A stretch of DNA of 21,977 bases from Acidimangrovimonas sp. (GTDB lineage: Bacteria > Pseudomonadota > Alphaproteobacteria > Rhodobacterales > Rhodobacteraceae): NCBI GenBank assembly GCA_030147905.1, contig JASBUM010000142.1, positions 1-21,977 on the forward strand. Reading direction: 5' to 3'. Both the position numbers and the translations under genes were made by a program. Numbering within the stretch: position 1 is the first letter of the stretch; the number at the start of each line of letters is the position of its first letter. Shown one piece after another: positions 14,223 to 21,863 of this stretch. The notes under the pieces are model-generated. The model had not been told where the DNA came from, ran no database searches, and worked only from the letters and a program-made list of their open reading frames with translations.

Positions 14223-14314
14223 AGCCACTCTCCCGTCCCCTGTCTTCACCGATACTGGCCGCATGGCGCATCCGCGCGCGGCGAAAGCCGATCCGTCCCG
14301 CCGGCCTAACCGGC

Positions 14315-14968
14315 CTAAAGAGCGAAGGCGCGCGGCCGGACGAACCCCGGCAGAACCGGCGCCGCCGCATTGAACCCGAAACGCCATGCGATGGCGCCGC
14401 CGTGCTTGTGCCCTATGCGGCACACGCCAAGCGCACCATCCATGAAGATCGCCGCGATCCGCCCGCCTTCGCGAAGCTGGTCGGCGATCACCTGCGGCAG
14501 CGTCTCGATCGCGCCCTCTATGAGGATCGCGTTGTAGGGGCCATGCTTGGGCGCCCCCGCCTCGAGCGGCGCCTCGACCACCGCTGCATTGTCCACAGAC
14601 TCGGACGATAGCGCGGCCTGCGCCTCGCCCGCCAGCGCCGGATCGCATTCGACCCCGATCACTGCTTCGGCCATATGCGCGATCACCGCAGTCGAATAGC
14701 CCATCGTGCAGCCTATATCGAGGACCAGATCGTCCGGCTGGATATCCAGCGCGTCGAGCATCTTGCCGAGCGTGCGCGGCTCAAGGACCACCCGGCCCGG
14801 CGCGACCTCGATGTTTTCGCCCACATAGGCGGCCTCGCGCTTGTCGGCAGGCACGAATACTTCGCGCCGGACCGCGAGCATCGCCTCGATGATGGGAAAC
14901 TTGGTCACATCCGATGGGCGGACCTGCGTGTCGACCATCATGGTGCGACGCCGGGCAAAGTCGGTCAT
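14315..14968 (-). CDS. pcm: protein-L-isoaspartate O-methyltransferase family protein
   Basis: A 217-residue class I SAM-dependent methyltransferase of the PIMT family. Seen: [20 protein letters not shown] (10-29), [19 protein letters not shown] (35-53), the motif [18 protein letters not shown] (81-97) for SAM binding, the acidic VIGVECDP (103-110) that would bind the SAM ribose, and [11 protein letters not shown] (165-175). PIMT methylates L-isoaspartyl residues in damaged proteins for repair. Motif I has Cys-Thr-Met in place of the commoner GTGSG core, a variant I associate with the alphaproteobacterial copy that sits beside tolC, so the repair function is inferred, not certain. The start MTDFARRR has GAAGAG upstream. 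It heads the minus-strand pcm-tolC-popZ-like run and is divergent from tRNA-Cys. Confidence 0.82.
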   Translation of the reverse strand: MTDFARRRTMMVDTQVRPSDVTKFPIIEAMLAVRREVFVPADKREAAYVGENIEVAPGRVVLEPRTLGKMLDALDIQPDDLVLDIGCTMGYSTAVIAHMAEAVIGVECDPALAGEAQAALSSESVDNAAVVEAPLEAGAPKHGPYNAILIEGAIETLPQVIADQLREGGRIAAIFMDGALGVCRIGHKHGGAIAWRFGFNAAAPVLPGFVRPRAFAL

Positions 14969-15054
14969 GGCTAAACTCTTCGGTCTAGTTTCGAACATGA
15001 CCGTCTTGCCACAGAACGGGGCCGTCGGCAACTGGAGACGGCACGACGAACGCC

Positions 15055-15081
15055 TTGCACGGCCGGCGGCTATAGTATAGT
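15055..15081 (+). promoter_or_regulatory. candidate promoter for tRNA-Cys
   Basis: TTGCAC (15055-15060) and TATAGT (15076-15081) are separated by 15 bp, a short spacer, ending 15 bases before the tRNA. Another TATAGT overlaps at 15071. Local AT content is clearly higher than in the flanks. Confidence 0.45.
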
Positions 15082-15096
15082 GCCTAGCGCGGCCGA

Positions 15097-15170
15097 GGCG
15101 AGTTGGCGGAGAGGTTACGCAGCGGATTGCAAATCCGTGTAGACCGGTTCGATTCCGGTACTCGCCTCCA
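15097..15170 (+). tRNA. tRNA-Cys (anticodon GCA), CCA encoded
   Basis: A 74-nt cloverleaf. The acceptor stem GGCGAGT pairs with ACTCGCC, followed by discriminator U and encoded CCA. The D-arm is GGCGGAGAGGTTACGC-like, the anticodon arm is CGGATT-GCA-AATCCG with anticodon GCA at 15129-15131, and the T-arm is CCGGTTCGATTCCGG. The U73 discriminator and GCA anticodon are the identity elements of cysteine tRNA. Confidence 0.96.
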
Positions 15171-15684
15171 TCGAAATCCCCTGTCCGTCTGAAATGTCTA
15201 GCTGAAATTTCCCCGGGCTTGCGACCGATGGGCGACCCGCCGGCGAACGCCGGCCGGTTCCAGGCGCCTCAGACGGTCCGCTTACACCCCCCACCGCACA
15301 CGCGCACCCGCCTGCGGCAGCCCCGGCCGCTTGTCCCCCCGCAGCGACGGGCGCCATCCGCGCCCTGCCGCGAAATGCGGCATCCCGCCGGCGCGGTGCC
15401 CCCGGGCTCCGCCCGCGGTGAGCGGCCACACACATTTTCTTGAAGTCGTGATGGAGCTGTGGAATTCTGTGCTAGCGTTTTGAGACCACTTGATTTTATC
15501 TAACTGAACCGACGGCTGCGATGCCGGGATACCATTGGCCAGGATTCCATTGGCTTTGAAGCGGAATACGGACTCGGGATTGGGCAGGGGATGAGACCGA
15601 CCATCGGCGGGGATGATGCGAAGCGCCCCGGCGGCCCAGGTCGCGGCCGATATCGGGAACAGCCCGAAATCATGGAGGTAGGGG
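15171..15684. other. gene-free region between tRNA-Cys and potA with a locally AT-rich patch, 514 bp
   Basis: No credible gene on either strand. The first 250 bp are GC-rich like the surroundings. From about 15425 to 15560 the composition shifts towards AT, with CATTTTCTTGAAGTCG, GCGTTTTGAGACCACTTGAT and TTTTATCTAACTG. This patch may carry the pot promoter (TATCTA at 15497-15502 is a possible -10 without a good -35) or be a remnant of inserted DNA. CCATTGGC occurs twice 15 bp apart (15532-15539, 15547-15554). I see no transposase fragment and no repeat of the tRNA 3' end. Confidence 0.5.
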
Positions 15685-16902
15685 ATGGCCGCAGGGGCCG
15701 AGGCGCCAGCCGTCAAGGAGATGCAGCGCGCGAGGGGCGGAGCGGCAGACGCGCCCCCCGGGTCACGCCATGACGTGCGCCTTGAAGGCGTGACGAAGAA
15801 ATTCGGCGAGGTGGTCGCGGTGGATGCGCTGTCGCTGACCATCGAGGGCGGCGAGTTCTTCAGCCTTCTCGGGTCTTCGGGCTGCGGCAAGACGACGACC
15901 CTGTCGATGATCGGCGGCTTCGAGGAACCGACCGAGGGTGCGATCTACCTCGGCGGCAGTGATGTCAGCCGCCTGCCGCCCTACCGGCGCGACGTCAACA
16001 CTGTGTTCCAGTCCTACGCGCTGTTTCCTCATCTCGACGTGTTCGAGAATGTGGCCTTCGGCCTGCGCCGCAAGGGTGTCGGCCGCACCGAGATCGACGC
16101 GCGCGTGCGTGAAATGCTGCGGCTGGTGGATCTTCCCGGCTTCGAGCGGCGCAAGCCCGGCCAGTTGTCCGGCGGCCAGCAACAGCGGGTGGCGCTGGCG
16201 CGGGCGCTGGTCAACCGGCCGAAGCTGCTGCTGCTGGACGAGCCGCTGGGCGCGCTCGACCTCAAGCTTCGCAAGCAGATGCAGATCGAGCTGAAGCGCA
16301 TCCAGTCGGAGGTCGGCATCACCTTCCTCTATGTCACCCACGATCAGGAGGAGGCGATCGTGATGTCCGACCGGCTGGCGGTGATGTCGGGCGGCCGGAT
16401 CGAGCAGGTGGGCCCGCCGAACGAGGTCTACGACCATCCCGCAACCGAATTCGTCGCAAGCTTCCTGGGCGCGTCGAACATGATGACCGGCCGGCTCGAG
16501 GGCCGGGCGGGCGGTTTCGCCACCGTCTCCCTCGATGGCGGCGCAAGGCTGCGGGTGCCGGATCTGCGGCTGGGGGCGGCGGCAGGAGGCGAAGGCCCCG
16601 GACACGATGGCCGCGCGACGCTTCGAATCGGCGTCCGGCCCGAGAAGATCATGGTCCTGTCGCCTTCGGAGACGCCCGGACCCGAGTGGAACGTGCTCGA
16701 CGGGACGGTCGAGCTGAGCGTCTACACCGGCATCGGCCATCAATATGCGATCCGGGACGGCGCGGGCCACGAATTCAGCGTCTATGTCCAGAATCGCGAC
16801 ATCGCGCAGACACCGGGCCGAGGCACGGCGGTAAAGATCGCCTGGCGGCCCGAACACACGTTTGTCGTGGCACCATCCACCAACGGGGAGAAAAGGAGAT
16901 AA
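15685..16902 (+). CDS. potA: spermidine/putrescine-type ABC transporter ATP-binding protein
   Basis: A 405-residue importer ATPase. The nucleotide-binding domain spans residues about 30-260 with Walker [10 protein letters not shown] (63-71), Q-loop [20 protein letters not shown] (Q109), signature [15 protein letters not shown] (161-175), Walker [13 protein letters not shown] (181-192) and the switch His in VTHDQEEA (H219). A C-terminal TOBE/MOP-type domain follows, including [10 protein letters not shown] and [19 protein letters not shown]. The [14 protein letters not shown] core and the TOBE domain are typical of PotA/CysA/UgpC importers; the adjacent PotD/B/C genes point to polyamine or a related cationic substrate. 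GGAGGTAGGGG sits directly before the ATG, fixing the start. It has a non-conserved N-terminal extension of about 28 residues. It is the first gene of a tight four-gene operon, three bp from potD. Confidence 0.9.
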   Translation: MAAGAEAPAVKEMQRARGGAADAPPGSRHDVRLEGVTKKFGEVVAVDALSLTIEGGEFFSLLGSSGCGKTTTLSMIGGFEEPTEGAIYLGGSDVSRLPPYRRDVNTVFQSYALFPHLDVFENVAFGLRRKGVGRTEIDARVREMLRLVDLPGFERRKPGQLSGGQQQRVALARALVNRPKLLLLDEPLGALDLKLRKQMQIELKRIQSEVGITFLYVTHDQEEAIVMSDRLAVMSGGRIEQVGPPNEVYDHPATEFVASFLGASNMMTGRLEGRAGGFATVSLDGGARLRVPDLRLGAAAGGEGPGHDGRATLRIGVRPEKIMVLSPSETPGPEWNVLDGTVELSVYTGIGHQYAIRDGAGHEFSVYVQNRDIAQTPGRGTAVKIAWRPEHTFVVAPSTNGEKRR

Positions 16903-16905
16903 GCC

Positions 16906-18171
16906 ATGAGTGAACAAGATCACAACGGGACGGGGCGCGGCCTCGTCGACCCCGCGCTGTTGCGCGGGCTCACGCAGCCGCGGATGGGCCGGCGCGGCTT
17001 CATGCAGCTTGGCGCGGCGACGCTGGGCGCACTGGCGATGCCCGGCCTTGCGCGCGCGGCCAGCGACGCATCGAGCTGGACCAATGCCAAGCTCGACGCC
17101 AAGTGGCAGTCGTGGTGGGAAAAGCAGAAGCCCACCAAGGACCTCGTCTTCGCCAACTGGCCCTATTACATCGACGTGGCCGACAAGGGCGCCAAGCATC
17201 CGTCGCTCGACAATTTCACCAAGGCCACCGGGATCAAGGTGAAATATCTCGAGGTGATCCAGGGCAATGCGCCCTTCTACGCCAAGATCGCGCCGGTGCT
17301 GAAGGCGGGCCAGTCGATCGGCTACGACATCATCGTCATCACCAACGGCTGGGAACTGACCGAACTGCTGATGCAGGACTGGATGATCCCGCTGTGGCAC
17401 GAGAAGCTGCCGAATTTCGCCAAATACGCGGCCGACAGCGTCAGGAGCCCGGATTACGACAAGGGCAACAAGTTCACCCTGACCTGGCAGTCGGGCCTGA
17501 CCGGGATCGCCTACAATCCCAAGCTGACCAAGCGCGAGATCACCTCGTTCGACGACCTGTGGGATCCGGCCTTCGCCGGCCATGTCGGCATGATGAGCGA
17601 CATCACCGAACTCGGGAACGCGGGACTTCTGAAGCTCGGGATCGAACCGGCCAAATCCACCCCGGAGGACTGGAAGAAGGCCGCCAAGGTCCTCGAGGAG
17701 CAGAAGAAGAAGGGCATCGTCCGCCAGTATTACGACCAAAGCTACATCACCGCGCTGGAAAACGGCGACACCTGGATCAGCCAGGCGTGGTCGGGCGACA
17801 TCTTCCAGGCCCATTCCAAGGGCTTCAAGGACCTGAAATTCGTCGTGCCCAAGCAAGGCGCGATGCTGTGGCACGACAACATGATGATCCCCAAGGGTGC
17901 CGCCAATCCGCTGAGCGCGCTCGAGTGGATTAACACCTATTACACGCCCGAGACCGCCGGCCTGATCGAGGATTACGTCAACTACATCTGCCCGGTTCCG
18001 GCCGCGCAGGACTATATCCGCAATGAGCTCAAGGACCCGACGGTGGCCGACAGCCCGCTCGTGTTCCCCAGCAAGGAGACCTACGCCAAGGCGCACGACT
18101 TCTTCACCTTCAAGAGCTACGAGCAATACCAGGAGTGGAACAGCACCTTCAACCCGATCATCCAGGGCTAG
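16906..18171 (+). CDS. potD: polyamine-type ABC transporter periplasmic substrate-binding protein (Tat signal)
   Basis: A 421-residue extracytoplasmic solute-binding protein, type 2 fold. An unusually long n-region of about 28 residues precedes a twin-arginine motif, MGRRGFMQLG (27-36), a hydrophobic stretch and a cleavage site near LARA (residue 51), so export should be by the Tat pathway after folding. Family segments: DLVFANWPYYIDV, the start of the PotD fold; AKIAPVLKAGQSIGYDIIVI; FTLTWQSGLTGIAYN; YYTPETAGLIEDYVNYICPV; and DSPLVFPSKETY near the end. The ligand is probably spermidine, putrescine or a related compound, which the sequence cannot settle. AAGGAGATAAGCC before the ATG is a strong ribosome binding site. 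The N-terminal LVDPALLRGLTQPRM-RR pattern resembles actinobacterial homologues. Confidence 0.88.
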   Translation: MSEQDHNGTGRGLVDPALLRGLTQPRMGRRGFMQLGAATLGALAMPGLARAASDASSWTNAKLDAKWQSWWEKQKPTKDLVFANWPYYIDVADKGAKHPSLDNFTKATGIKVKYLEVIQGNAPFYAKIAPVLKAGQSIGYDIIVITNGWELTELLMQDWMIPLWHEKLPNFAKYAADSVRSPDYDKGNKFTLTWQSGLTGIAYNPKLTKREITSFDDLWDPAFAGHVGMMSDITELGNAGLLKLGIEPAKSTPEDWKKAAKVLEEQKKKGIVRQYYDQSYITALENGDTWISQAWSGDIFQAHSKGFKDLKFVVPKQGAMLWHDNMMIPKGAANPLSALEWINTYYTPETAGLIEDYVNYICPVPAAQDYIRNELKDPTVADSPLVFPSKETYAKAHDFFTFKSYEQYQEWNSTFNPIIQG

Positions 18172-18173
18172 GC

Positions 18174-19046
18174 GTGGCCGCTTCCGATCGAACGATGCGC
18201 AAGAAGGCGGTGCCGTATCTGCTCAGCCTGCCGAGCTGGGCCTATCTCACCGCCTTCTTCGTCGTGCCGCTGGCGTCAATGCTGAGCTTGTCGCTGGCGG
18301 TCGGCAACCCGATCGTGGGTTATGCCTTCGCCTGGAACTTCTCGGCATTCGCCGAGGCGATCGCGCGCTATGACACGCAGTTCCTGCGCTCCTTCTACTA
18401 TGGGGGACTGTCCACGCTGGCCACGCTGGTCATCACCTATCCGGTGGCCTACTGGATCGCCTTCCACGGCGGGCGGCACAAGTCGACCTATCTCTTCATC
18501 ATCCTGCTGCCGTTCTTCGTGACCTTCGTGATCCGCACCCTGGCGTGGCAGTTCATCCTGTCGGACCGCGGCATCGTTCTCGGCCCGCTCAAGGACTGGG
18601 GGCTGTTGTCGCAGCGCGCCTATGTGCTTTCGACCCAATGGGCGGTGATCGGCGGGCTGACCTACAACAGCCTCGCCTATTACGTGCTGCCGCTCTATGT
18701 CGCGCTGGAGAAGATCGACCGGCGGGTCGTGCGCGCGGCCACCGATCTCTACGCTTCGCCGGTCAGCGCCTTCTGGCGCGTGGTCCTGCCGCTGTCGGCG
18801 CCGGGCATCTTCGCGGGCTTCCTTCTGGTCTTCGTCACCAACGTCGGCGATTTCGTCAATGCCGCGATACTGGGCGGGCCGGGGAACTACATGATCGGCA
18901 ATGTCATCCAGTTCAATTTCTTCGTCGATCAGAACTATCCGATGGCGGCCACCCTGTCGTCCATCCTGATGTTCCTGCTGATCGCGGCGATCTACCTCTA
19001 TGCCCGCAGCTTCGGAACCGAAACCATCCAGGATTACGCCGCGTGA
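18174..19046 (+). CDS. potB: polyamine-type ABC transporter permease, PotB-like
   Basis: A 290-residue inner-membrane permease with about six hydrophobic segments, starting at LLSLPSWAYLTAFFVVPLAS (16-35). The cytoplasmic EAA loop that docks on PotA is seen as RAATDLYASPVSAFWRVVLP and LSAPGIFAG (187-215). It pairs with PotC to form the translocation channel. I chose the GTG at 18174, two bases after the potD stop, because CAGGG precedes it and the ATG at 18195 has no ribosome binding site; if the ATG is used the protein is 283 residues. The stop overlaps the potC GTG start (GTGA), so translation of potB and potC is coupled. The IGNVIQFNFF and YPMAATLSSILMF segments resemble the actinobacterial branch of PotB. 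Confidence 0.88.
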   Translation: MAASDRTMRKKAVPYLLSLPSWAYLTAFFVVPLASMLSLSLAVGNPIVGYAFAWNFSAFAEAIARYDTQFLRSFYYGGLSTLATLVITYPVAYWIAFHGGRHKSTYLFIILLPFFVTFVIRTLAWQFILSDRGIVLGPLKDWGLLSQRAYVLSTQWAVIGGLTYNSLAYYVLPLYVALEKIDRRVVRAATDLYASPVSAFWRVVLPLSAPGIFAGFLLVFVTNVGDFVNAAILGGPGNYMIGNVIQFNFFVDQNYPMAATLSSILMFLLIAAIYLYARSFGTETIQDYAA

Positions 19047-19885
19047 CCGATGCCCCGAACAGCCCCGCGACGCCCACGCCGAAACGTCCCGCGCACAAGC
19101 GGCGCAACCTCGCACGCTGGATCCTTGGCGCCTATACCGCAGGCGTGATGATCTATACGCTGGTGCCGATCGCGGTGATGATCGCCTTCAGCTTCAACGA
19201 CACGCCCAGCGGCCGGGTCAGCCTGCGCTGGCTGGGCTTCACCACGCGCTGGTATGCCCATGCCTTCGCGATCGAGAATCTGACTGGCGCGCTTGTCAAT
19301 TCGCTGGTGGTGGCCTTCGGCGCCGCCACCATCGCCGTGATCCTGGGCACGCCTCTGGCGCTGGCGCTGGCGCGCTACCGCTTTCGCGCCAAGACGGCGA
19401 CGGATGTCGTGATCTTCGCCGATATCGCCGCGCCCGCCGTGGTGGTGGGCGCATCGCTTCTGTCATTCTTCCTTACGCTCAACCTGCCGCGCGGCCTTCT
19501 GACCATCCTGATGGCCCATGTCGCCTTCGACATCGCCTTCGTGGTGGTGGTGGTGCGGGCGCGCGTCTCCGGGCTTGACCGTTCGCTCGACCGGGCCGCG
19601 GCCGATCTCGGCGCGACCCCCTGGGTAGCATTCTGGAAGGTCACCTTTCCGCTGATCCTGCCCGGCATCGTGGGCGCGGGGCTTCTGGCCTTCGCGCTGT
19701 CGATCGACGACGTCATCATCACCAGCTTCGTGGCCGGGCAGACGCTGACCTTCCCGCTGTGGGTCTATGGCGCGGTGAAGACCGGAATTCCGCCGCAGGT
19801 CTTCGTCCTGAGCACGCTGATCTTTCTGGGCGGTGCGCTGATCGCACTGATCAACAGCATCGTCATCCAGCGCGGGCGGCGCTGA
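19043..19885 (+). CDS. potC: polyamine-type ABC transporter permease, PotC-like
   Basis: A 280-residue inner-membrane permease, the partner of PotB. The first 27 residues are a basic Pro-rich cytoplasmic tail, followed by about six membrane segments beginning ILGAYTAGVMIYTLVPIAVM (27-46). The EAA loop is DRAAADLGATPWVAFWKVTF and PLILPGIVGAG (183-213). FSFNDTPSG after TM1 and SIDDVIITSFVAGQTLTFPL (220-239) are typical of PotC. The GTG start shares four bases with the potB stop; no ATG is available in a sensible position. It is the last gene of the operon and converges on the NTF2-like gene, separated by 84 bp with a hairpin. Confidence 0.9.
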   Translation: MTDAPNSPATPTPKRPAHKRRNLARWILGAYTAGVMIYTLVPIAVMIAFSFNDTPSGRVSLRWLGFTTRWYAHAFAIENLTGALVNSLVVAFGAATIAVILGTPLALALARYRFRAKTATDVVIFADIAAPAVVVGASLLSFFLTLNLPRGLLTILMAHVAFDIAFVVVVVRARVSGLDRSLDRAAADLGATPWVAFWKVTFPLILPGIVGAGLLAFALSIDDVIITSFVAGQTLTFPLWVYGAVKTGIPPQVFVLSTLIFLGGALIALINSIVIQRGRR

Positions 19886-19917
19886 ACGGTCGCGCCGTCA
19901 CGCGCGGGCGGCGAGAG

Positions 19918-19953
19918 GGCCGGCGCGCGCGCAAAACCGGGGCGCCGCCGGCC
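19918..19953. terminator. hairpin between the convergent potC and NTF2-like genes
   Basis: GGCCGGCG (19918-19925) and CGCCGGCC (19946-19953) form an 8-bp perfect stem around a 20-nt loop with further GC pairing potential. The position between two converging 3' ends suits a shared terminator, but there is no U tract on either strand. Confidence 0.4.
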
Positions 19954-19969
19954 ACCGCCCGGACCGAGG

Positions 19970-20419
19970 CTATTTCATCGCCATCTTGGGCGCGATCTGC
20001 CAGATCTCGTCGACGATCTTGCTGCCCCTGTAGGCAAGCACATAACGCACCGGGATCGTCTTCTGGCCCATGAAGGTGACATTGGCGGTGACGGTCATGC
20101 CCTTGGGATTGCCGCCGACCACGATATCGGTGACCTTCACCTTCATCGCCCCGCCCGCCTTGGTGAACTTCTGCCAGACACCCTGAATCGCGCTGGTGCC
20201 GCTGTAGTTTCCGTCAAGCGGGCCGCCGATCCACTCGAAATTCGCGTTCGGCGCATATTGCTGCATGATCGTCGCCACGTCGCCCTTGGCGATGGCCTTG
20301 AAATGCGCCTCGGCGTCGGGTGCCTTCATGGTCGACGAGTTCATATTGGCGAACGCCGGCAGAGCGGCAAGCGCGAGCACGCCGGCCAAAGCCGCGGTCG
20401 ATGTGATCTTTCTGGACAT
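19970..20419 (-). CDS. secreted NTF2-like / SnoaL-type protein
   Basis: A 149-residue exported protein. A Sec signal peptide (MSRKITSTAALAGVLALAAL, cleavage after PAFA, residue 24) precedes a cone-shaped NTF2-like domain: AEAHFKAIAKGDVATIMQQY (37-56), FEWIGGPLDGNYSGTSAIQG (61-80) and strands VKVTDIVVGG, MTVTANVTFM and TIPVRYVLAYRGSKIVDEIW. Such domains bind small hydrophobic ligands or act as isomerases or hydratases; no catalytic residue can be named. The mature protein has no Cys. The start is fixed by GGAGGT seven bases upstream. The gene lies 77 bp after the YeeE/YedE pair on the same strand but has its own upstream dyad (20442-20458), so it can be regulated separately. Confidence 0.75.
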   Translation of the reverse strand: MSRKITSTAALAGVLALAALPAFANMNSSTMKAPDAEAHFKAIAKGDVATIMQQYAPNANFEWIGGPLDGNYSGTSAIQGVWQKFTKAGGAMKVKVTDIVVGGNPKGMTVTANVTFMGQKTIPVRYVLAYRGSKIVDEIWQIAPKMAMK

Positions 20420-20441
20420 TGCGGACCTCCGTTGCTGGTTG

Positions 20442-20458
20442 ATGCGAAATATTCGCAT
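20442..20458 (-). promoter_or_regulatory. 17-bp dyad operator upstream of the NTF2-like gene
   Basis: ATGCGAA-ATA-TTCGCAT is a perfect 7-bp inverted repeat with a 3-bp centre, 22 bp before the NTF2-like start codon. It is AT-rich at the centre and overlaps possible -10 sequence (GAATAT on the minus strand). Such sites are typical of dimeric winged-helix or TetR-type repressors. The cognate regulator is not in the window. Confidence 0.55.
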
Positions 20459-20496
20459 GTCTACCAGCTAGCGGGCCGGGCCCGGACATCAAACGA

Positions 20497-20979
20497 TCAG
20501 CGGCCTTCTCGCACAGCTGTGAAAGGCCGACCGCCGGGCAGACGGCGTCCGGCGAAGCGGGTCTCGAACTGTCGCAGCCCGATCATGCCCGCCACCATGC
20601 CCAGCACGAAGACCGCGCCGCCCGCGCCGCTCCATCCAAGGGCCGCAAGCGCTGGCCCCGGGCAGAAGCCCGCAAGCGCCCAGCCCGCGCCGAACAGCAC
20701 CGACCCCACCAGCAGCCGCCGGTCGAGCCGGGACGCCGGTTTCCCGGGCAGGGCCGCACCCAGATAGCTGCGTTCGCGCCGGGCAAGCACGCGCCACGCG
20801 ATCGCCATCGGGATCAGCGCCCCACCGAGGACAAAGCCCAGGGTCGGGTCCCAGGCCCCCGCGACATCGAGCCAGCCCTGAACCCGCGCCGGGTCCGTCA
20901 TGCCCGACAGCATCAGCCCTAGCCCGAAGATCGCCCCGGACAGGGCCGCGACCGCCAGCCGCCTGTATCCCGCGTTCAT
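20497..20979 (-). CDS. YeeE/YedE-family membrane protein, second subunit (DUF6691-like)
   Basis: A 160-residue membrane protein with four hydrophobic segments. Motifs: LSGAIFGLGLMLSGMTDPAR (13-32), with the SGMTDPxKV-type motif of this family, then VGSVLFGAGWALAGFCPGPA (91-110), with the conserved Cys at 106 in the GxCPGPAL motif. Paired half-size YeeE/YedE proteins relate to the single-chain thiosulphate transporter TsuA and to PmpAB, where conserved Cys residues pass sulphur compounds through the membrane. Its start ATG shares one base with the stop of the upstream YeeE gene (TGATG), so the two are coupled and probably form one transporter. A transport role for thiosulphate or a similar sulphur species is inferred from the family. 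Confidence 0.82.
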   Translation of the reverse strand: MNAGYRRLAVAALSGAIFGLGLMLSGMTDPARVQGWLDVAGAWDPTLGFVLGGALIPMAIAWRVLARRERSYLGAALPGKPASRLDRRLLVGSVLFGAGWALAGFCPGPALAALGWSGAGGAVFVLGMVAGMIGLRQFETRFAGRRLPGGRPFTAVREGR

Positions 20980-21422
20980 CACACCACTCCCATCACGTGA
21001 CGCGCGACATAATAGGCGGCGACACCCGCCCCCAGATAGACGAGCGTCGCCACGATGCTGCGCAGCGACAGCCGCGAGATCCCGCACACCCCGTGACCCG
21101 AGGTGCAGCCATTGGCAAGCCGCGTCCCGATCCCGACCAGAAGCCCGGCACCCAGCATCAACACAAGATTTCCCGAGACATGGATCGCCGGCGCGCCAAG
21201 CAGTGCCGCCACCAGCGCCGGCACGAGCACAAGCGCCGCGACCAGCGCCAAGCGCTCGAGCCGGTCCGAACCGCGCGCCTGTCCCTCGACAAGGGTGCCA
21301 AGGATCCCGCTCGCGCCCATGATCCGCCCGTTGAACAGCAACAGCAGTGCGGCCGCGAGGCCGATCATCAGCCCGCCAAGCAGGCCGTAAAGCCAGGCTA
21401 TGGGGAGGGATGCAAGGGACAT
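20979..21422 (-). CDS. YeeE/YedE-family membrane protein, first subunit
   Basis: A 147-residue membrane protein with four hydrophobic segments, beginning WLYGLLGGLMIGLAAALLLL (10-29). It has LLVGIGTRLANGCTSGHGVC (94-113), the NGCTSGHGxCG motif with conserved Cys residues 106 and 113 that mark YeeE/YedE sulphur transporters. RIMGASGILGTLVEG (33-47) is another family signature. It is the first gene of a two-gene unit with the DUF6691-like partner. CGGAGC lies just before the ATG. The upstream sequence is a distinctly AT-rich promoter region with a 13-bp palindrome, so expression may be controlled by a repressor; sulphide- or thiosulphate-sensing ArsR-type regulators often control such genes, but none is in the window. 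Confidence 0.85.
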   Translation of the reverse strand: MSLASLPIAWLYGLLGGLMIGLAAALLLLFNGRIMGASGILGTLVEGQARGSDRLERLALVAALVLVPALVAALLGAPAIHVSGNLVLMLGAGLLVGIGTRLANGCTSGHGVCGISRLSLRSIVATLVYLGAGVAAYYVARHVMGVV

Positions 21423-21863
21423 TGATGCGCTCCGGCTCGTGGTGAATGTCAGGACAACAATCTATGCCTTCATCATAAAGCATTGCAATTATTGAATAAT
21501 AATAAGTACCCCTTCCCGCTGCGCCGGCCAGTGGGGAAAACCTGTCCGGGCATGCCGCCGCGTGGCGGACCGCCGTTCCGCGATGCGGCGGGATTGGCGA
21601 AGATCGTTCCGCGCCGGCATCGTTCACGCTTGGCGGCCGGGCTTCGCGGGCGGTTCCGGCGACAAGGGGCGGATCCTCACATTCGCGTCAGATCGGGCGG
21701 CAGCGCCGGTGCCGGCGTCAAATTGCCGGCCCTCCAGGGGCGATCCACCTCCGTTTCGGCGGATTTCGGCACGGATTTTTCAACCGCCGTCCACACTCTG
21801 GCATCGCGGCGGCGACCCCATAAGTGAGGTCATGTGCAAACTTCGTGCAAAGGAGGCACTGTT
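21423..21863. other. divergent intergenic region between the YeeE gene and the exported protein, 441 bp
   Basis: No gene is supported. The left 80 bp are AT-rich and carry the YeeE promoter and palindrome listed separately. The remainder is GC-rich without protein-like frames. Just before the right-hand gene GTGCAAA occurs twice (21834-21840 and 21845-21851), the second copy running into its ribosome binding site. Confidence 0.5.
21472..21500 (-). promoter_or_regulatory. AT-rich promoter/operator upstream of the YeeE/YedE pair
   Basis: On the minus strand TATGAT (plus 21472-21477) is a good -10 candidate, with TTATTC 16 bp further upstream as a weak -35. The perfect 13-bp palindrome ATTATT-G-AATAAT (21488-21500) overlaps that -35 zone, the position expected of a repressor operator. 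TTGCAA (21483-21488) is a second possible -35, for a -10 nearer the gene. Confidence 0.45.

Noticed and set aside
12843..14309. 488-codon plus-strand frame over tolC
   Set aside because: It is the complement of tolC; Arg/His/Gly-rich with no ribosome binding site or family match.
15115..15435. Minus-strand frame ending [18 protein letters not shown]
   Set aside because: This peptide is the well-known false translation of the antisense strand of tRNA-Cys; the rest of the frame is Arg/Ala-rich with no family features.
15282..15890. 202-codon minus-strand frame spanning the potA upstream region, considered as a transposase remnant
   Set aside because: No transposase motif, no terminal inverted repeats and no target duplication were visible; it also runs into the start of potA in antisense.
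15763..18126. 787-codon minus-strand frame over potA-potD
   Set aside because: It is a long shadow frame caused by codon bias; the plus-strand genes have intact motifs, strong ribosome binding sites and tight spacing.
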